A DNA stretch of 64,000 nt from Pithys albifrons albifrons (taxonomy: Eukaryota > Chordata > Aves > Passeriformes > Thamnophilidae), in contig NC_092459.1 of assembly GCF_047495875.1 (NCBI RefSeq), positions 18,523,795 through 18,587,794 on the forward strand, given 5' to 3'. Positions 24,101-37,761 of this stretch are shown here, piece by piece. The translations under genes and the position numbers were made by a program. How positions within the stretch are numbered: position 1 is the stretch's first letter; the number at the start of each line of letters is the position of its first letter. Below the pieces are notes generated by a model. It worked only from the letters and a program-made list of their open reading frames with translations, did no database searches and was not told the origin of the DNA.

Positions 24101-27100
24101 TGTATCAGAAGTAAGACCTATTGCCAATTTTAGCTCTTTGTACCATTTGTTTGAACATTCCTTCACAGGTCTTACCATGCTTTTACATTTAAATATGTTT
24201 AATACATCACTTGGGTGTGAATTCAGCTTTTTAAAGAACATCTACTTCTTTCTAACAACTTCCTTTACTCTGTTGTCTAGCTCTGCTGTCTTCCTCTCAT
24301 TTTTCTCAAGCCTTTCATGACAGGTGGTGGGTGCTGGCCTTGAATATCACATATGGTGTCCTTAAGTAGCTTCCACACCACCTGGTACAACCTCCTTCTC
24401 TTAGTTGACCTTTTAATGTTCTTTTTAGTAAGTATCTTTATTTTTCTCTAATGTTTTTTCTTGGAGTGGATCACGCCTTTGTGGTTTGCTGTTTGTTTCC
24501 TGTTGTTGTTTCAGTAGCACGTGAAATACAATCGTTGTCGTTGAGATGTGCCTCTTGTGAATCAAATGCTACGGAGGACAAAGCCAGGAGTCTCATTTCC
24601 TTTCACAGCCCCCACCAACCAATGTCTTGGTTATTGACTGTGTCTAAAAATTCAAACTTTTTACAACATTGTGATGTGACAGCAGGGAGAAACTGCAGAT
24701 CCCATTGTTACTTTCTCTGCCGCTTCTCTGATCTCTCAGCTCTGAGTATTCAAAACCCCAGCTGGATACTCGATGAAACAGACTCTAAACTTCCTTTGTT
24801 TTTTGATATACATTCATTCCACGCGCACATTGAGCTAAGGCATCCAAGAGGTACTCAAAACTGTTTCAACCAATAAATTAATTTTAGCACTAATTTTTTG
24901 GACCTCCTGTCACTTTATATGTACCAAATGCTATACTTGATGAAGCCCCCAATCTTTCTTAAACAGCAACATTCTTACACAAATTCTGTACCATTCGATG
25001 ATTTAATTTTTAAACAAAAGCAAATATTTTGACCTTTTAGTGTTCCTTTATTTTTTTTTAATTTCAAGCTGTCTTCATTGATTTTGGCATTTTTGGGGTG
25101 ATGTGCAAACAATCAGTCAGTCACCAGTATACAGAGGCATCACACAGCACTTCCTAAATGAGCTCAGCTGTGCTTCCCAAAGCCACTTGAGAATTATTAT
25201 ATTGACTCAGTGAGGAAAACAAAATAAAATCATGGAGCTGAGCATATTCACAGACATGAAAGAACAGAGACCCAACAACAATCAGTAACTTTTCTGAAAG
25301 CTACTGAATCAGAAATGCTCAAGAATCCTAAAGCAGCCACAAAGATTTAATTGCTCCTAAATACAGAAATCACCTTAGTCTCTGGCTAAATAGGATTACG
25401 TTTTTCTATTTGAACAGGAAGTACCACCATGAATGGGAGGGGGAGATTTCTAACATTTATATTAAAAAACTGGAAACTTCTTCAACATTTGATGTCCCAT
25501 TTCCACTTAAAAAATTGTTCTTTATTTTAACTTTGCAATATACAAACACATGTTCAGAGTTTTCTTTAAAGCCTTTTTATCACAGAGCTGGTTTTCAACC
25601 AGTGAAACCAAAGCTCTCCCCCTACTCCGAATAACAACAGAAATGATAAGAAACACTGCAATATTAAAATCCTGTGTAGCATTTAAAAATATATCAGCTA
25701 AAATAGCCCAAAGTGTAAGAAGTTATTTAGACCACAGGACAACAGACTGAAAAACAGGAAATACTGGAAAACATTTATCTACTGGAAAACAGATAACTAG
25801 TTTTCCCTGATGATAATACAGCATCAAAGACCAGATCTAAACTAAACTACTATCTTTTGCACAAGAGAGTTATCTAAAAGTACACAGACACCACCTTAGT
25901 AATAAGAAGACACTCAGCAACAACCCCTTGGCCCCATTCTATGAATTTCAATTATCAACTATTTAAATACGACACCTCAATTCTACTTCTGCTATATCGT
26001 ACAACACTTAACTTTTTACAAATCATCAAGTAAACAACCATACTGAATTCCATATATGAAAGAGATGCCACAATTTCAATTTATTAAATGGCTCTTCCAG
26101 TAAATCCTATTTCAAAACAATCTGGAAAAGTAAAGTTTGAAAGAGTGCAAACCTTCTAAGAGTTTTAAACTATTTCCTTCATCCACTTATCTTTGGATCT
26201 TAAACTAGATTTGAATTAAATTTAATTACCTAGTTTCCAAGCAGCTTTTTAAGAATAAGGATGTTTTAGGGCAAAGATTCAGCTTACTTTTATTAATCAC
26301 ATTCTAAATTAATTGTGTTTGAAAGCAGTAAGTAATTTCTTAATGACCAGGTGCTCTATGTTAAACTAATCACATATATAAACATGTAGGCAGATATGCA
26401 AAAATGAGCAGCACCACAGGGAAGCTCCTGAAGGGTTGTGTAAGCTGGTAATCTGTCAGTGTGTAAGAGATGTGACCCTGGTGCTGCAGAGCCTTCCGAG
26501 CGATGCAGGTTTGTTCTTGACTGCACACTGTGCTGCAGTGGACTCTGTCCTGGCCAGAGCTGTGAGGTCAGGCTGCTCAAACTCTTTTTTCCATACTGAA
26601 CACTCCAAAACAGATCTTTAATAGGAAAGTCAGGTTTTATTAAAACAGACACTAGAGCAGCTGAAGTTCTTTTGGGGGAGAAAAATCAAAATGAGGAAAA
26701 CCAAAACAATAAGCACATAACCATATCTCTACCTTGTTTCCCGCATCTTTGTAAATCAATCCTCTTTTCTTAGGCTTCCTCTCAATTCAGCACATTAGAT
26801 ACTTGCAGAGTTGCAGAAAAGCCTGCACAGCATTCTCTGGGTCTCTCATGACAGAGTCCCTCTGAAGCCTGGGGTCCCACTATTCTCAGAAGACATCTGG
26901 TCTCTGCTTTACATAGGGCTTATTCCTTGGCCATCATTCCTCTGCAATCTGTTTGTCCCTCATATTCTTAGAAAGTTATTCTTTCTCAGCAAGCATCTCC
27001 TCATCTCCTGAGGGCTCCATCCTGGCTTCTCTGCTAAGCAGCCACAGATTTTCAAAGAATGAAACACGACATGTGACATAAACATGTGATTATTCATAAT

Positions 27101-28165
27101 AATAAATTGGAAAAAAAAAAAAACTCAAAATCCAGCTGATACCATCTGTTATAAAGATAAATGTTTGAAAAGTGACTGAAATAATTTTGTCAGATGTTCT
27201 CAACAAAAGATCACGTAGTATGCATATTCTATTTTCCTAGGTATTGATCCCACTGTACATCATCTTTACACTATTAGACCACCTATTTCTAGGTATAGTA
27301 AAACGTTACTGGGATAACATGGATCACTGTAAAACTTCCAGGATTTCTTGTGCTGCTTCCCAAAAGTAAAGCACTTAAAATGGCAACAGGACTACAATGA
27401 CTTCTGTGTTCAGCTTCGTAAAGTGTCAGGTTGTTTTCAGTTTCCATTTAAGTTGTTGAAACATAAAGAGTTGTCTTGCATCTCATTGAAGCATAGTATC
27501 GTCACTTGAAAATAAGAGAGACATTCTTACTCTTCTTCAGTTTATATGACATGATCTGGGAAATAATGCTCCTATGATAAAGAAAAATGTGTTCATTGTC
27601 TACACTTGACTTTGTATTTCATACAAATTTTAAGATCTGTCACCTGCTTATAGAATGCAGTTTTTTCCACCACACACTGCCCTCCCAATCCAAATTTCTT
27701 GTGATGCAAATGCTTTTCATCTTTACTTGGTGCTCTGCCTGGCACCTCTACAAACTTAGTTTAATTATTCTTTTCTATGTCACAGAACTTTAGGCATCAA
27801 TAGCTTTAAGCCATGGACTACACATAACATGCTTTGGTACTTTTTTTTTATTTTGATGCATTCAGATGTTCATTTCTAACTGGATCTCTCACATGGTTTC
27901 ATGAACTGGCTGATACATACTATTAATCCAACTGGGAGGCAGGTAATTCCTTTGTTGGTGTAAAATGCCATTCCTTTGGGGAGGAAATAAAAGAGTTCTC
28001 CCAAAGAGAGCTTATCCTGCCACAAGCATCTAACTTTAACCATATATGGTGACTTTTAGGCAGCATGTTCTTCCTGAATGAAATACCTAACAGCAGGTAA
28101 GAAGTATGTGAGAAAAATAAATCCAGGTCTAGGAAATTCCTCTCTAGGCTTTATGATACCACAGG

Positions 28166-28285
28166 TATCACAGAATCTTCTGAGTTGGAAGGGAGTCACA
28201 AGGATCATCAAGTGATCAGCTTTTAAGTGAATGGCCTATATGGGGTTTGAATCCATGACCCCATGCTCCAACCAGCTGAGGTAAT
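28166..28285 (-). mobile_element. tRNA-Ile-derived SINE with CR1 tail (TguSINE1-like)
   Basis: On the minus strand the element opens with a tRNA-like head, cagctggttggagcatgggg, then a B-box-like ggattcaaaccccatatagg ending in cca. It continues into attcacttaa and a CR1-type tail ending in ttccaactcagaagattctg. The head matches a tRNA-Ile gene whose anticodon-arm bases between the A and B boxes are missing. A tRNA-Ile head fused to a CR1 tail describes the passerine SINE TguSINE1, which CR1 machinery mobilises. It lies in ERICH1 intron 3, in sense orientation. Confidence 0.75.
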
Positions 28286-29362
28286 TCTTTGTACATCTTC
28301 CACTATCTAGACAACAGATTTGGGCAAATATATTGCAACACAAGTCAATTGCCAGCTCTGATGTATGAGGTTATTGGATCACTGTGCCCCTGGATACAGT
28401 ATGGGGCCAGATCAAGTGCCTCAAGCTGTACTGGATACTGTCTGTACACGTGCCATTGACTAAGCAGCTTGTTTTGAAGACTTTTTGGACTTAGGGAGGA
28501 CAAGGCTTTAAAGAAAAACAACTTTTCTCTGTCTTAATTTTAAATGGACCATTTTCACTCTGAAACAAGGAAAGAGATGTAACCGAGTGATGCTTCAACC
28601 CTGATGGAGCTGGACAGCACAGTGTAATTCATATTTCCCTCACTCCTTCTGGACTTTGTCTTGCTCTTCCTTTAGCAATAATTAATATTAACTAATATAT
28701 TGATATTAATAATTTTATTATAATAACTAATAGTATATTATTATTCACAAAAGCTTACACAATTGGGACAGCAAAATAAGTATCTGCAGAGAACTAGTTA
28801 TCTCATCATCCTGCTGTTACACAGTTCTGAAGGTCTTCTCAGCCAGCCAATAAAAGCCCCATTTACTATGCTGCCAGTTGTTGTGCAATGCCTTTAAGAG
28901 TTCATCACTAAAATCTACTTGATAATTTTTTTCCCAAAGAGATGCAATTACTTTATCAGACTATAGATCAGAATTTTAGAGTTTATCAAGTGCACACAAA
29001 CAAAAAACCTGTCAAAACTCTCCCTCCCTTCTGTCCTCCTAGTCTGGTTCCACCTGGAAGTAATTTGACATGGAGTCCAAAATTGTTGCTTCCCTTTATG
29101 CATGTGATTTGACATTTTTCTTTCCAGTCCAGAAAGTATCTCAGTATCATTCCAACAGCAAGATATTCAGGACTCTGTTAAACCTTTAACAGAACTTGAG
29201 TAAGATCCTCAGTTTGAAGTCAATCACATTGTTCTTTAGGAGTAGTGACAGGGTTACAAAATCACATTTTCTGATACAGCACATGCTCTGCACTGGATTT
29301 CTGCTATGCCTTAATTTGAACCTTTTCAAAATCTGGAAACTAATTAAGTGATAGCACTTCCT

Positions 29363-29389
29363 CCCCTCCCTCCCCCCCGCCCCTCCCCC
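29363..29389 (-). other. G-quadruplex-forming motif (C-rich on plus strand)
   Basis: The plus strand reads five C-tracts of 4, 3, 7, 4 and 5 bases, each separated by a single T or G. The minus strand therefore has G-tracts with one-base loops, a canonical quadruplex motif. It lies in ERICH1 intron 3, on the sense strand of the transcript. Confidence 0.7.
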
Positions 29390-32300
29390 AAGCTTTGCTT
29401 CTGGTCCCTCTCATTTGACTTAACACTAGTTGTGAAAGGGGTATTCAGGTTTCCTTGCTTAAGCTGTAGAAATTGCTTCCACCAACACTCAGGGAAGCCA
29501 AATCGTATCTGACTTTTCCCCAAGACAGCTACTATACAACAGAAAAATTTCTGATACTAAACCAATACTGCCTTTTTATATTCAAAGCCTGATGACATGT
29601 ACCACACATAATTTTAAATAAAGAAAAAAGGAAAAAAAAATGTTTCTTCATTTTACTTGTATAGAACAAACAGGAGCATTGTCGTAGGCTCTGGGTACAA
29701 GCTTATATATAATCCACAATACTATAAATCAGCTACACAAAGATGCTGGATTTAGATGACAGAATATAGGCCTGAGAACTTTTTTTCAATTTGCTTAAGC
29801 AGTAACAGTTTCCTTAACGTTAATTAATTAACAAACACAAGGCTGGTGAAAAAAAAACTCATTGCAAATGTAAGTGTGTTGCTGGATTTAAATATATAGG
29901 CTCACTTGGCCTTTTCCCCCTCAAGAACACACAAACTTTTACAGCTGATTAGACAATGCAGGCTAGCTAAGCAGGTATCATAAAGTTACAGAGATCTGTG
30001 TGCTTCTGTAATAAATATATATCTTACGTGATGGCTGCTGTTCCTATCTGTACAAACTATCCAACTGCTTTTACACTGTACTACTATCACTCTCATGGCT
30101 GTGTCACAAGCTACACATGAAGAACATGAAGAGTTATCACACATGTATCAACCTGAGTATCTTCTATGGAGTACAGACATCAAAATTGCTTCCATGGAAA
30201 GTGAGGTCTTATGATTTAACACAACTCCTGGATGCCTGTTTGTGTCACAAAAAAGTGCTTTTCTTAAAAGAAAACAACCAAATCACCAAACCCAATGTAC
30301 TATGCCTTATACAGGTCCTAAAGACACAGGGGTTTATTCATAGCTCAGCTCTGTTTTTCCAAATGAGATGCAAAATAAATGTGGAGAAAGCTGGTCATTT
30401 TCTTATACACCTATGAAGAGCAAAGAGAAAGCAGTATAGGACTAATCGAAATTCACTTATTTAAACCAAAAATAAAATCCAAGAAGTCTGCAGTAAGGTT
30501 ACAAGCTACCTGCATATCTCATTAGTAAACCCAAGATTCTTAAGGCTTCACTAGAATGATGGGTTTGAAATCACAAGCAATGGTTGTTCAGCCCTCTTCC
30601 TGACGCCTTCATAAAAGTCATCTTTCGTCAAGCTGTATAAGAGGCCACACAGTACAGGTTTCTGTCTTCTCAGAGAATTGGGATTTTTTAAATTCTGCAA
30701 TACTAAAGAGTTCATAAAAATTTCGCAGCCAGTGTCACAATCAATAAACCTCCGCAACGGCTTTCAGTTCTCTGAAGACAAGGGCCAGAGCACTGACCCC
30801 TGTAAAAGTAGGACTGAGAATGGAGGTCCCCTGGACAGAGACAGCAGGTGCCTGGCTCTATAGTGCTGGCTACTTCTCTGGCTGAGCAACACCAAGAGAA
30901 ACTGCAGATAAAATGTTATTATTCACGCATCCCCAGAAAGAGATACATGCTAATCAGGGCTCCACACAAGACCTCCTTCTTCCATTATCTTATGCTGTAG
31001 CAGGTAGAGAGAACTTCCATTGTACTAACAAGCAGTGACACAAAATGTTGGCAAAAGTTCACCAAAGAACAGGTTGCAAACAGCTCAAAATAATTCAAGG
31101 CTTTCCATTTACTTGGCTTTTAAAACAAGCATTTCACTGCAAGCAGGTTTAAGTGTACAGAATCACTGCCATTAAAAGAGAAGGTATAAAAAAAAAGTAT
31201 AAAACCCTTGTAAATACATTTGAACTAGCAGATATGTAATACACAATGAAAGTTTATACAGCATGTAACGTAACTGCTACAGGCATTTCACTTAAATAGG
31301 TGCATTTATCCAAGAATGTATTCAATAGAAGAAAAATGCTATAGTTAGAATGAAAAGGAAAGGCACTGTAAGTCACCACAAAACACATTCAAATAATTTA
31401 ATCATTGTGCTTTTACTTGGGTATCTTCTGCATATGCACAAGTGATAACACCACCTCTAAAGCTTCTGCTGAAGTTCTCCATGCAAGTGTGCATGGTTTT
31501 GCACTAAACTAAGTGCGAAGGTTATTTTCAAATGCAAACATTTCTAGTTATTAGAGGATGTTGCATACCATTATGATTTCTAGATATATGTCAAACAAAA
31601 TACTGCAACAGATTTTTTCCCTGGGAAAAGTAATTTCTGAGATTACCGCAACATACATCTAAATTTCATGCAATCACTAAACTATCTTACAACCTGCTTG
31701 AAATTAGAAACACACACATGTAAATAACACATATGAAATAAGGAAACACTGCATATTGTATTTGACAATATTTCATTTTTTCTTGACGTATTCTTCCCTT
31801 TCAAAGAAAAAAACACCTGAATCTCCATCCAAAGTTGTATAATACAGAGCATTAACGTATGCATATGCAAGATTATGGCACCAAAGTTTAGCTGAGCAGT
31901 ATTTCAGAACTGCCTATCCGTACTTACTTCACAGGCACTTGTATGCCCCACTCATGGCAGTTAGTTAGCAATGGAGGTAAATGCAAGATTTCAATTGGCA
32001 AGTGCTACAAAGGAGAAAGGAAATGCCAAGAAAATCTGGCATTTTTTTCTCAGGAGGAGAAAAGCTGGCAGAAAAAGACAAGATTAAATGGAGATCCTGA
32101 GATGAAAGTGGAAGAGCTGTATCACTGGTTTATTCCTTTAAGTCTCCCCATTTATCCTAAGGCTACGTATTTCTATTTCTTAAGAAGCTGTAACAGGCAC
32201 AAATTAATGTTTCTCTCCTGTACAGTGTTAACCTATATACGAAGTAAAGTACTGAACAAAGAATCAATCTTTCCTCTGGCAGAAGAACAAGAAAGATAGA

Positions 32301-33345
32301 CATTATGTTCTTTCCAGTGAAAGTGTCACAGTTTGGCTAAGGTATTTAACTGCCATGTGGAAGTTACCATAATAACCACTCCCTTTTCTGGGATCACATA
32401 AAAAGAAACAGCCTCCTCCAAACAACATTTGATCCTAGCCAGACTTTATTATCGTCACTTACTGTAATATCACCAGATCCCTTGCTCTTCTAACCATATG
32501 AGCAGTTTAGAGGAGTGTTGTTAATATGCTTCAGTGAAGAGGTGGAAAAAAACCCAGGTCCATGCACAAAGGTGTTGCACCACAGCAGTTCAGGGTATGA
32601 AGTGTTACAGACCTGCAGACCAGCCTGCAGCCTGCAGCAGTTGTTGCCTGTCTGTGCTCATCTATCAGCACTGTCTCAATATCAGTTCCATTACTACATG
32701 CATATTTTTGCTCACATCTTTATGTTTGGGTTTCCATAGCAGAATCGTCACTATTTTACATAGCTTGTGATAATGTGAAGTGCATTGATCTGAGTGTTCA
32801 GTCAAGCTGGGTTCTCTGAGGAATGACTCTTAATAAACATGCATACTTAATTCTGCATGACTAAAAGTTAATGGAAAACTAATCTAAATTTGTCAGTTAA
32901 GTATTAAAAACTAAGGCTTTTTAGTATATTGAATGAAGGCTGGAAAAATAGAGGTGCCACACCTGAGCACTGAGAACTGCTTAAGACATCTTCACTGTAT
33001 TTGCTGCTTTCTCTAGAAAGCTACCGGAGTAAATACAGTAATAAATACAGCAACAGTATCTATCAACTTTTCATAAAGTTTTACAGCAAATCACTTTCCT
33101 ATCAACTAAATGCTGCATGCCTTTGTAATTTTTTGGAATTTTACCTTACACACTCTTTGATAATAGGGATAATGAAGCATTCTGTATATAAAAAGACAAT
33201 GTAGTAGACAATATTAGCTTCTATCTCTCATCTTCATTAAGACAGGGATTGAAAAATAAGATAGAGCTATTTATTTGTCCCAACTGCTATGTCCACTTGT
33301 AAATGCTGAAGAAATGCTGATATACTACTGGAGTTGAGTGCATAC

Positions 33346-33973
33346 TGTGCTGGTTTAAAGGTGAACCAGCAGGGGAAATGAACTCACCACGAGAGAGATT
33401 ATAAGTCAGACCTAAAATTTAATAATAATATTACAATAACAACACTGACACACAAGGGAAATTGCTTTCAACTCACAAAACCCCAGCAGTATAACCCAGT
33501 GTCCTGGGGCACAAACCCAAGGGGGTTTGTTTGCCCTTGTGCTGAGACCCCTGTGGTTCCCCCAAGTCCAGAGCAAAAGGAAAAGAAAAACCTGTTGGTG
33601 CAAGCGAGGGCTGTGGTCTGGGCAAGAGCAGGGATCTCCTCCTGTCAAGGTCCTGCTGCTGCTCTGGATCCGACGAGAGGTTCCCGAGGTCTTCTTACCC
33701 ACCACTTATGTACCCTCAGGGAGCACTCAGTCCCTCCCCCTGGGCGGGGACTCACACAATGGGTGATTAACTCTGGGAGCCAGGGGGTGTTGAGCTGTTG
33801 ATGGCCCATTAGCAGCTCCGCCCCCCTCAGGCTGGGTGTGAAGGTGATAATGGCTCCCTGGGCAGCTGCTGCTAATGGCCCATTGACCTTGGGGAATGAA
33901 TAGAGGGGGTAGAATACACAGCTTTGATCACCCCCACACAGGGTTAGCTGGTCCCTCCTGCTGAACTAGGACA
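33346..33973 (-). mobile_element. ERV solo LTR with 5-bp target duplication
   Basis: A 628-bp block on the minus strand, beginning TGTCCTAGTTCAGCAGGAGG and ending AAACCAGCACA, so it has the TG...CA ends of an LTR. It is flanked by the perfect direct repeat CATAC (33341-33345 and 33974-33978), a 5-bp target-site duplication. It is much richer in G and C than its surroundings. There are no internal viral genes, so it is a solo LTR left by recombination. An ATTAAA variant polyadenylation hexamer lies at 33418-33423 on its sense strand. A 5-bp duplication fits ERVL-type elements, but the family is unverified. It is in the same orientation as ERICH1. Confidence 0.85.
33418..33423 (-). promoter_or_regulatory. 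Candidate LTR polyadenylation signal (ATTAAA)
   Basis: A variant hexamer about 70 bases before the LTR 3' end, on the LTR sense strand, which is also the ERICH1 sense strand. Use is unproven. Confidence 0.3.
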
Positions 33974-34654
33974 CATACCTAAATGTAAACAGAATGGAAT
34001 GGTTTGTGAACAAACTACAAACCTAAACCATCCACATAAGAGAGTACCTAAGTTGAATTTAAGACAGAAGTGTGAAAGAATTTAAGCTCATCATGCATTA
34101 AAGATGCATCTGTTTTATTAAATGTGAGCTAGGCTTTGCTTCAGGTGTGGTAACATTACAGTTCCATTATACTTTATAATTTTGCATCTAGTTAGCCTGT
34201 TATCCAAGCCACCAAAAGAAATGTTTTACTAATATCTGGCACTGTGACAGAGCAATGGCTATTTGGCAGTGAAAAGCAAAGCAATAAAATTAATTTTGTA
34301 GGTAGGTGTGCAAGGTGCTGATATCCAGTTCAGTGTTACACTCACACCACAGTTGTGTTCCAAAAATACCACCATCACAACAGCTACTGATAATGTACTT
34401 CATATATAAAGATTTGAATTGGCAGAATCTGTTTCTAGCAGTCAAGACTGTAGCTCACATGGAATTTTTCATCCTGTTCTACATACCTTAAAGTTGGACT
34501 TATCAGTGAATTAACTTATTTTATGTTCTCTCAATGTTCCTAACATTTAGGAATTCACCTTTGAAATATAAAAACAACTAAAGAAAACTTTAGTTCATGC
34601 TTATTCAATTAGATTAGTGGAAAATTAGTATCATCAGCCTAATGTAGCAAAAAT

Positions 34655-34945
34655 CATATAATCATAGAATCGATTGCGTTGCAAAAGACCTCCGAGATCA
34701 TCAAGTCCAACCCTTGGTCCAACTCCAGTCCATTTACCAGATCATGGCACTCAGTGCCACGGCCAATCTCAGTTTAAAAACCTCCGGGGATGGGGATTCC
34801 ACCAGCTCTCTGGGCAGCCCATTCCAATGCCTGATTACTCTCTCTGGAAAGAATTTTTTTCTGATCTCCAACTTAAATTTCCCCTGGCAGAGCTTGAGCC
34901 CGTGCCCCCTTGTCCTATTGCTGACTTCCTGTTGCTGACTGACAG
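34655..34945 (-). mobile_element. CR1 LINE fragment
   Basis: The plus strand shows the reverse complement of a CR1 3' region. Phrases include atcatagaatcgattgcg, gagatcatcaagtccaaccc, tggcactcagtgccacggcc, ctctgggcagcccattccaa, and gagcttgagcccgtgccccc followed by ttgtcctatt. It is about 290 bases, 5'-truncated, and better preserved than the other copies, so probably younger. The open frames on the plus strand here are only the antisense of the element. Confidence 0.9.
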
Positions 34946-37761
34946 TTGCATAAAACTGTGCCTGAGTTCTCTCCTACCCCATAGCAAGATGCAGACAGTG
35001 TGTTGGGTGAGATATGTTTAAGTCCTTTCCAAATATCATCAACTCACACAGAAATAAACAACTTTCAGAAAGTAAGGTCACACAGTTCTTACAGAAAAGT
35101 ACAGATGTAGGCAGAAGAGGTATGAATTCACACAAAACTTCACCTGTCAGTAGACCAGCTGCACCAAGACTAGATGTTCAAGACAATTGTATCTGCATCA
35201 AGAAAAGAAGGAAAGTGTCAGATGATGGCAGTGTCCCACAAGCCAGTGAAGGCCATGCTCCCCACTGCACCCCTACAGAGCCAGATGCTCAGCTAACTGT
35301 AAAGCAGCAGCCTCTGCCATGTCAGTAGAGCTGTGCTGGTTATAGCAGCCCCGAGTCCGAGCACACTCAGACTTCAAAAGAGGAGCGTATGAGATAGAGC
35401 ACTGTCAGCTGGACACAGCCAGAGGTGCAGTGCAGCTGTTGGAAGGGATTTATTCTCTTTCAGGAAGGAATGCCTATTTGTCCTACTGCCTACATGGCAG
35501 CTGTGCATGGCCAAAGCAGCTGGGAAATGAACCTATCAGTAGAGAGATGCTGCAGCTTTGGTCAGCCAGAACAAGCTGTTTGAAGCAACTGGGGATCCTT
35601 GGAACCCACACAGATCTCCTGGAGTGCATTTTGACTAGATTATGGCAATTGTGTATGCTGGTACTTCTGTCTTTTGCTATAGCAACATCCATTTTTTTCC
35701 ACCCTCCACAGATTGCTGGAAAGAAAGAGGGTGAGGCTGATGCACGGCATGGGCAACTCACATCCTGTAATACTGAGCAATCCTGAGTCTACAGAGAAGG
35801 AAAGGGCTTTCCTTTCTCTCCAACAGTCTACAATACAGAAGGCTCTGATGGAATATGCCCTGCTAGTGATCTGAAGTCTAATGAGAAGCCAATTTCCACT
35901 TGCAGGGATAAAATGGAACGAAAACAGCATGAAAATAATAAATAAAATTATTTAGCAAAAGTACTGGGAATGGGAGGCAGGTGGAAGAATTTTCAAAGCT
36001 TCCTTGGCAAAGCTTACAGTTGTACTGAGGGTTATTCAGTACTTTAGAAGACTCCTACCTCTAAACTTTGCAGAGGTCAGTAATTAAGGACAAAGGATAT
36101 GGAATGAAATTTCCCAAGTGAAGACTGAATGTAGATAGTCTATTGGAAGCTGTATCAATGTATGTCTGTAAGCCTACAAGTTGCCAGAAATTATTACTAT
36201 TACTATAAAAGAATAACAATAAAATAAAATCATGAGCTAGGCCTGATTCTGACTTTCAACACGAGACACCAACCTTTTCTGTATGTCATACAGAATACTT
36301 ACATAAACCTGTTTAAGCAAAAAACCCCTTTGTTAATACCACAGACATTCTTTTTCTTATCTTCATTTTCCTTGTCCACTCAGCCACACTAATTTTAAGT
36401 CCTTGCATGTTAGAAACAAGCTTTCTATTCTTACACTGTCAGGAGTATTTAAACAGCAGAGTAATATGATTGTAAAATTTCTATTTTTACAAAGGGCTTT
36501 CTTCTTCCCCTGACCCCCACTTTGCTTTGAAAGTGAAAATTGAAACTACTGCATTGAAACAGATCTCGTTAGAAAGAAAAAATAACATGGGCCCTTACAG
36601 TAAGGGGATGAGCCAAGGTCACATTCTCACATGTAATATTCAATAAGTGTGTTGTCTGTTGGTGGATATTTGGATCTTGACATGTAGGTCAGCAACATGT
36701 TGCTGTGGGTCAATACTTTCAGGTTCACAGGCAATAGCAGAGCAATGGTGGTTAGAATTTTACATGGAACCAACTGTACAACCCATAGCCAAAATGAAAA
36801 TATGATGTATATTCACAGTGATCAGAAACATCCAAAGATCTAACAAAACAGTTAAATTTCCTGCTTTGACATGTGATGAAGTGAGAGTCAAAAAAACAAA
36901 GCACTTGAGCAGAGACCTAGCTGTCTTCTACCCTTCCCTTCTCCCTCATCCAGCTCCCTACCGACAACCCTGCTGCTCCACTATGATTTAACCACAAAAG
37001 CTTAGGTCTTGATTATGTTTTCATTACAAAACAAGGAGGTGAAACTACTCAAGCAGTGTCAGATTTTCAAAGTCTTGGGTGTCTGCTCAAGCAAGGCAGC
37101 AATTATAACAATGCTGGCTTTTTGCTTGTTGATGCTGTTCTCTCTTTTCCTTTTCCATCAGTTCCTTACTGTCACTATGACGACAGGCAGCCTGCAACAC
37201 AGCTGCAAGGGAGGAGAAAGGCGGAACAAGCTTGAGCTGAGATGGGAGAAGTGACTCAGTAGTGGGGAGTAAGAATAGAAAAATGATAGCAGTCAGGAAT
37301 GAGGAGAAAATAGAAGGCCAATGCCTCTTCATTCTGTGAGGCTCATCTGTTAGAGGAGAGGATGCTCAACAAAAATATCTGTCATCACTATAATTTAAAA
37401 TAAAGCAAAAAGCAAGAAAAAAACCCAATCAGAGTACCTTATTTCCCCCTCATTCTGCCTCACATACTATCACCTGACTAGCAGAAGCTACTTTAATTAA
37501 ATTACTTTCAGACTCATGGACACGTAACAAGAGGAGATTCGGTTTGAGATACTGATTGTACCATAGAGGAATAAGAAAAACTGAAGGGCAAGAACTACCA
37601 AGAAAGCAAAGGTAATGGCCAGAGTCAACATCTCATTGAACATGCACTTGTTGGCAAGCTCTTACTCTGCTTAACCACACAGCTGCTCTCTGGGTTCCAA
37701 CCCAGCATCCTCTTTCCTTTGTTAAAACGTAAAGGCATAAACTGGGATTAGCAGTATGTTG

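Noticed and set aside
28230..28285. Possible tRNA-Ile gene on the minus strand
   Set aside because: The anticodon arm is missing and the head runs straight into a CR1-type tail, so it is a SINE and not a functional tRNA.
33412..33801. Three overlapping open frames of 79-100 codons within the 628-bp LTR
   Set aside because: Long frames on both strands are expected from its GC-rich composition; no protein family is recognised.
34674..35021. 115-codon plus-strand open frame
   Set aside because: It is the antisense of a CR1 fragment.
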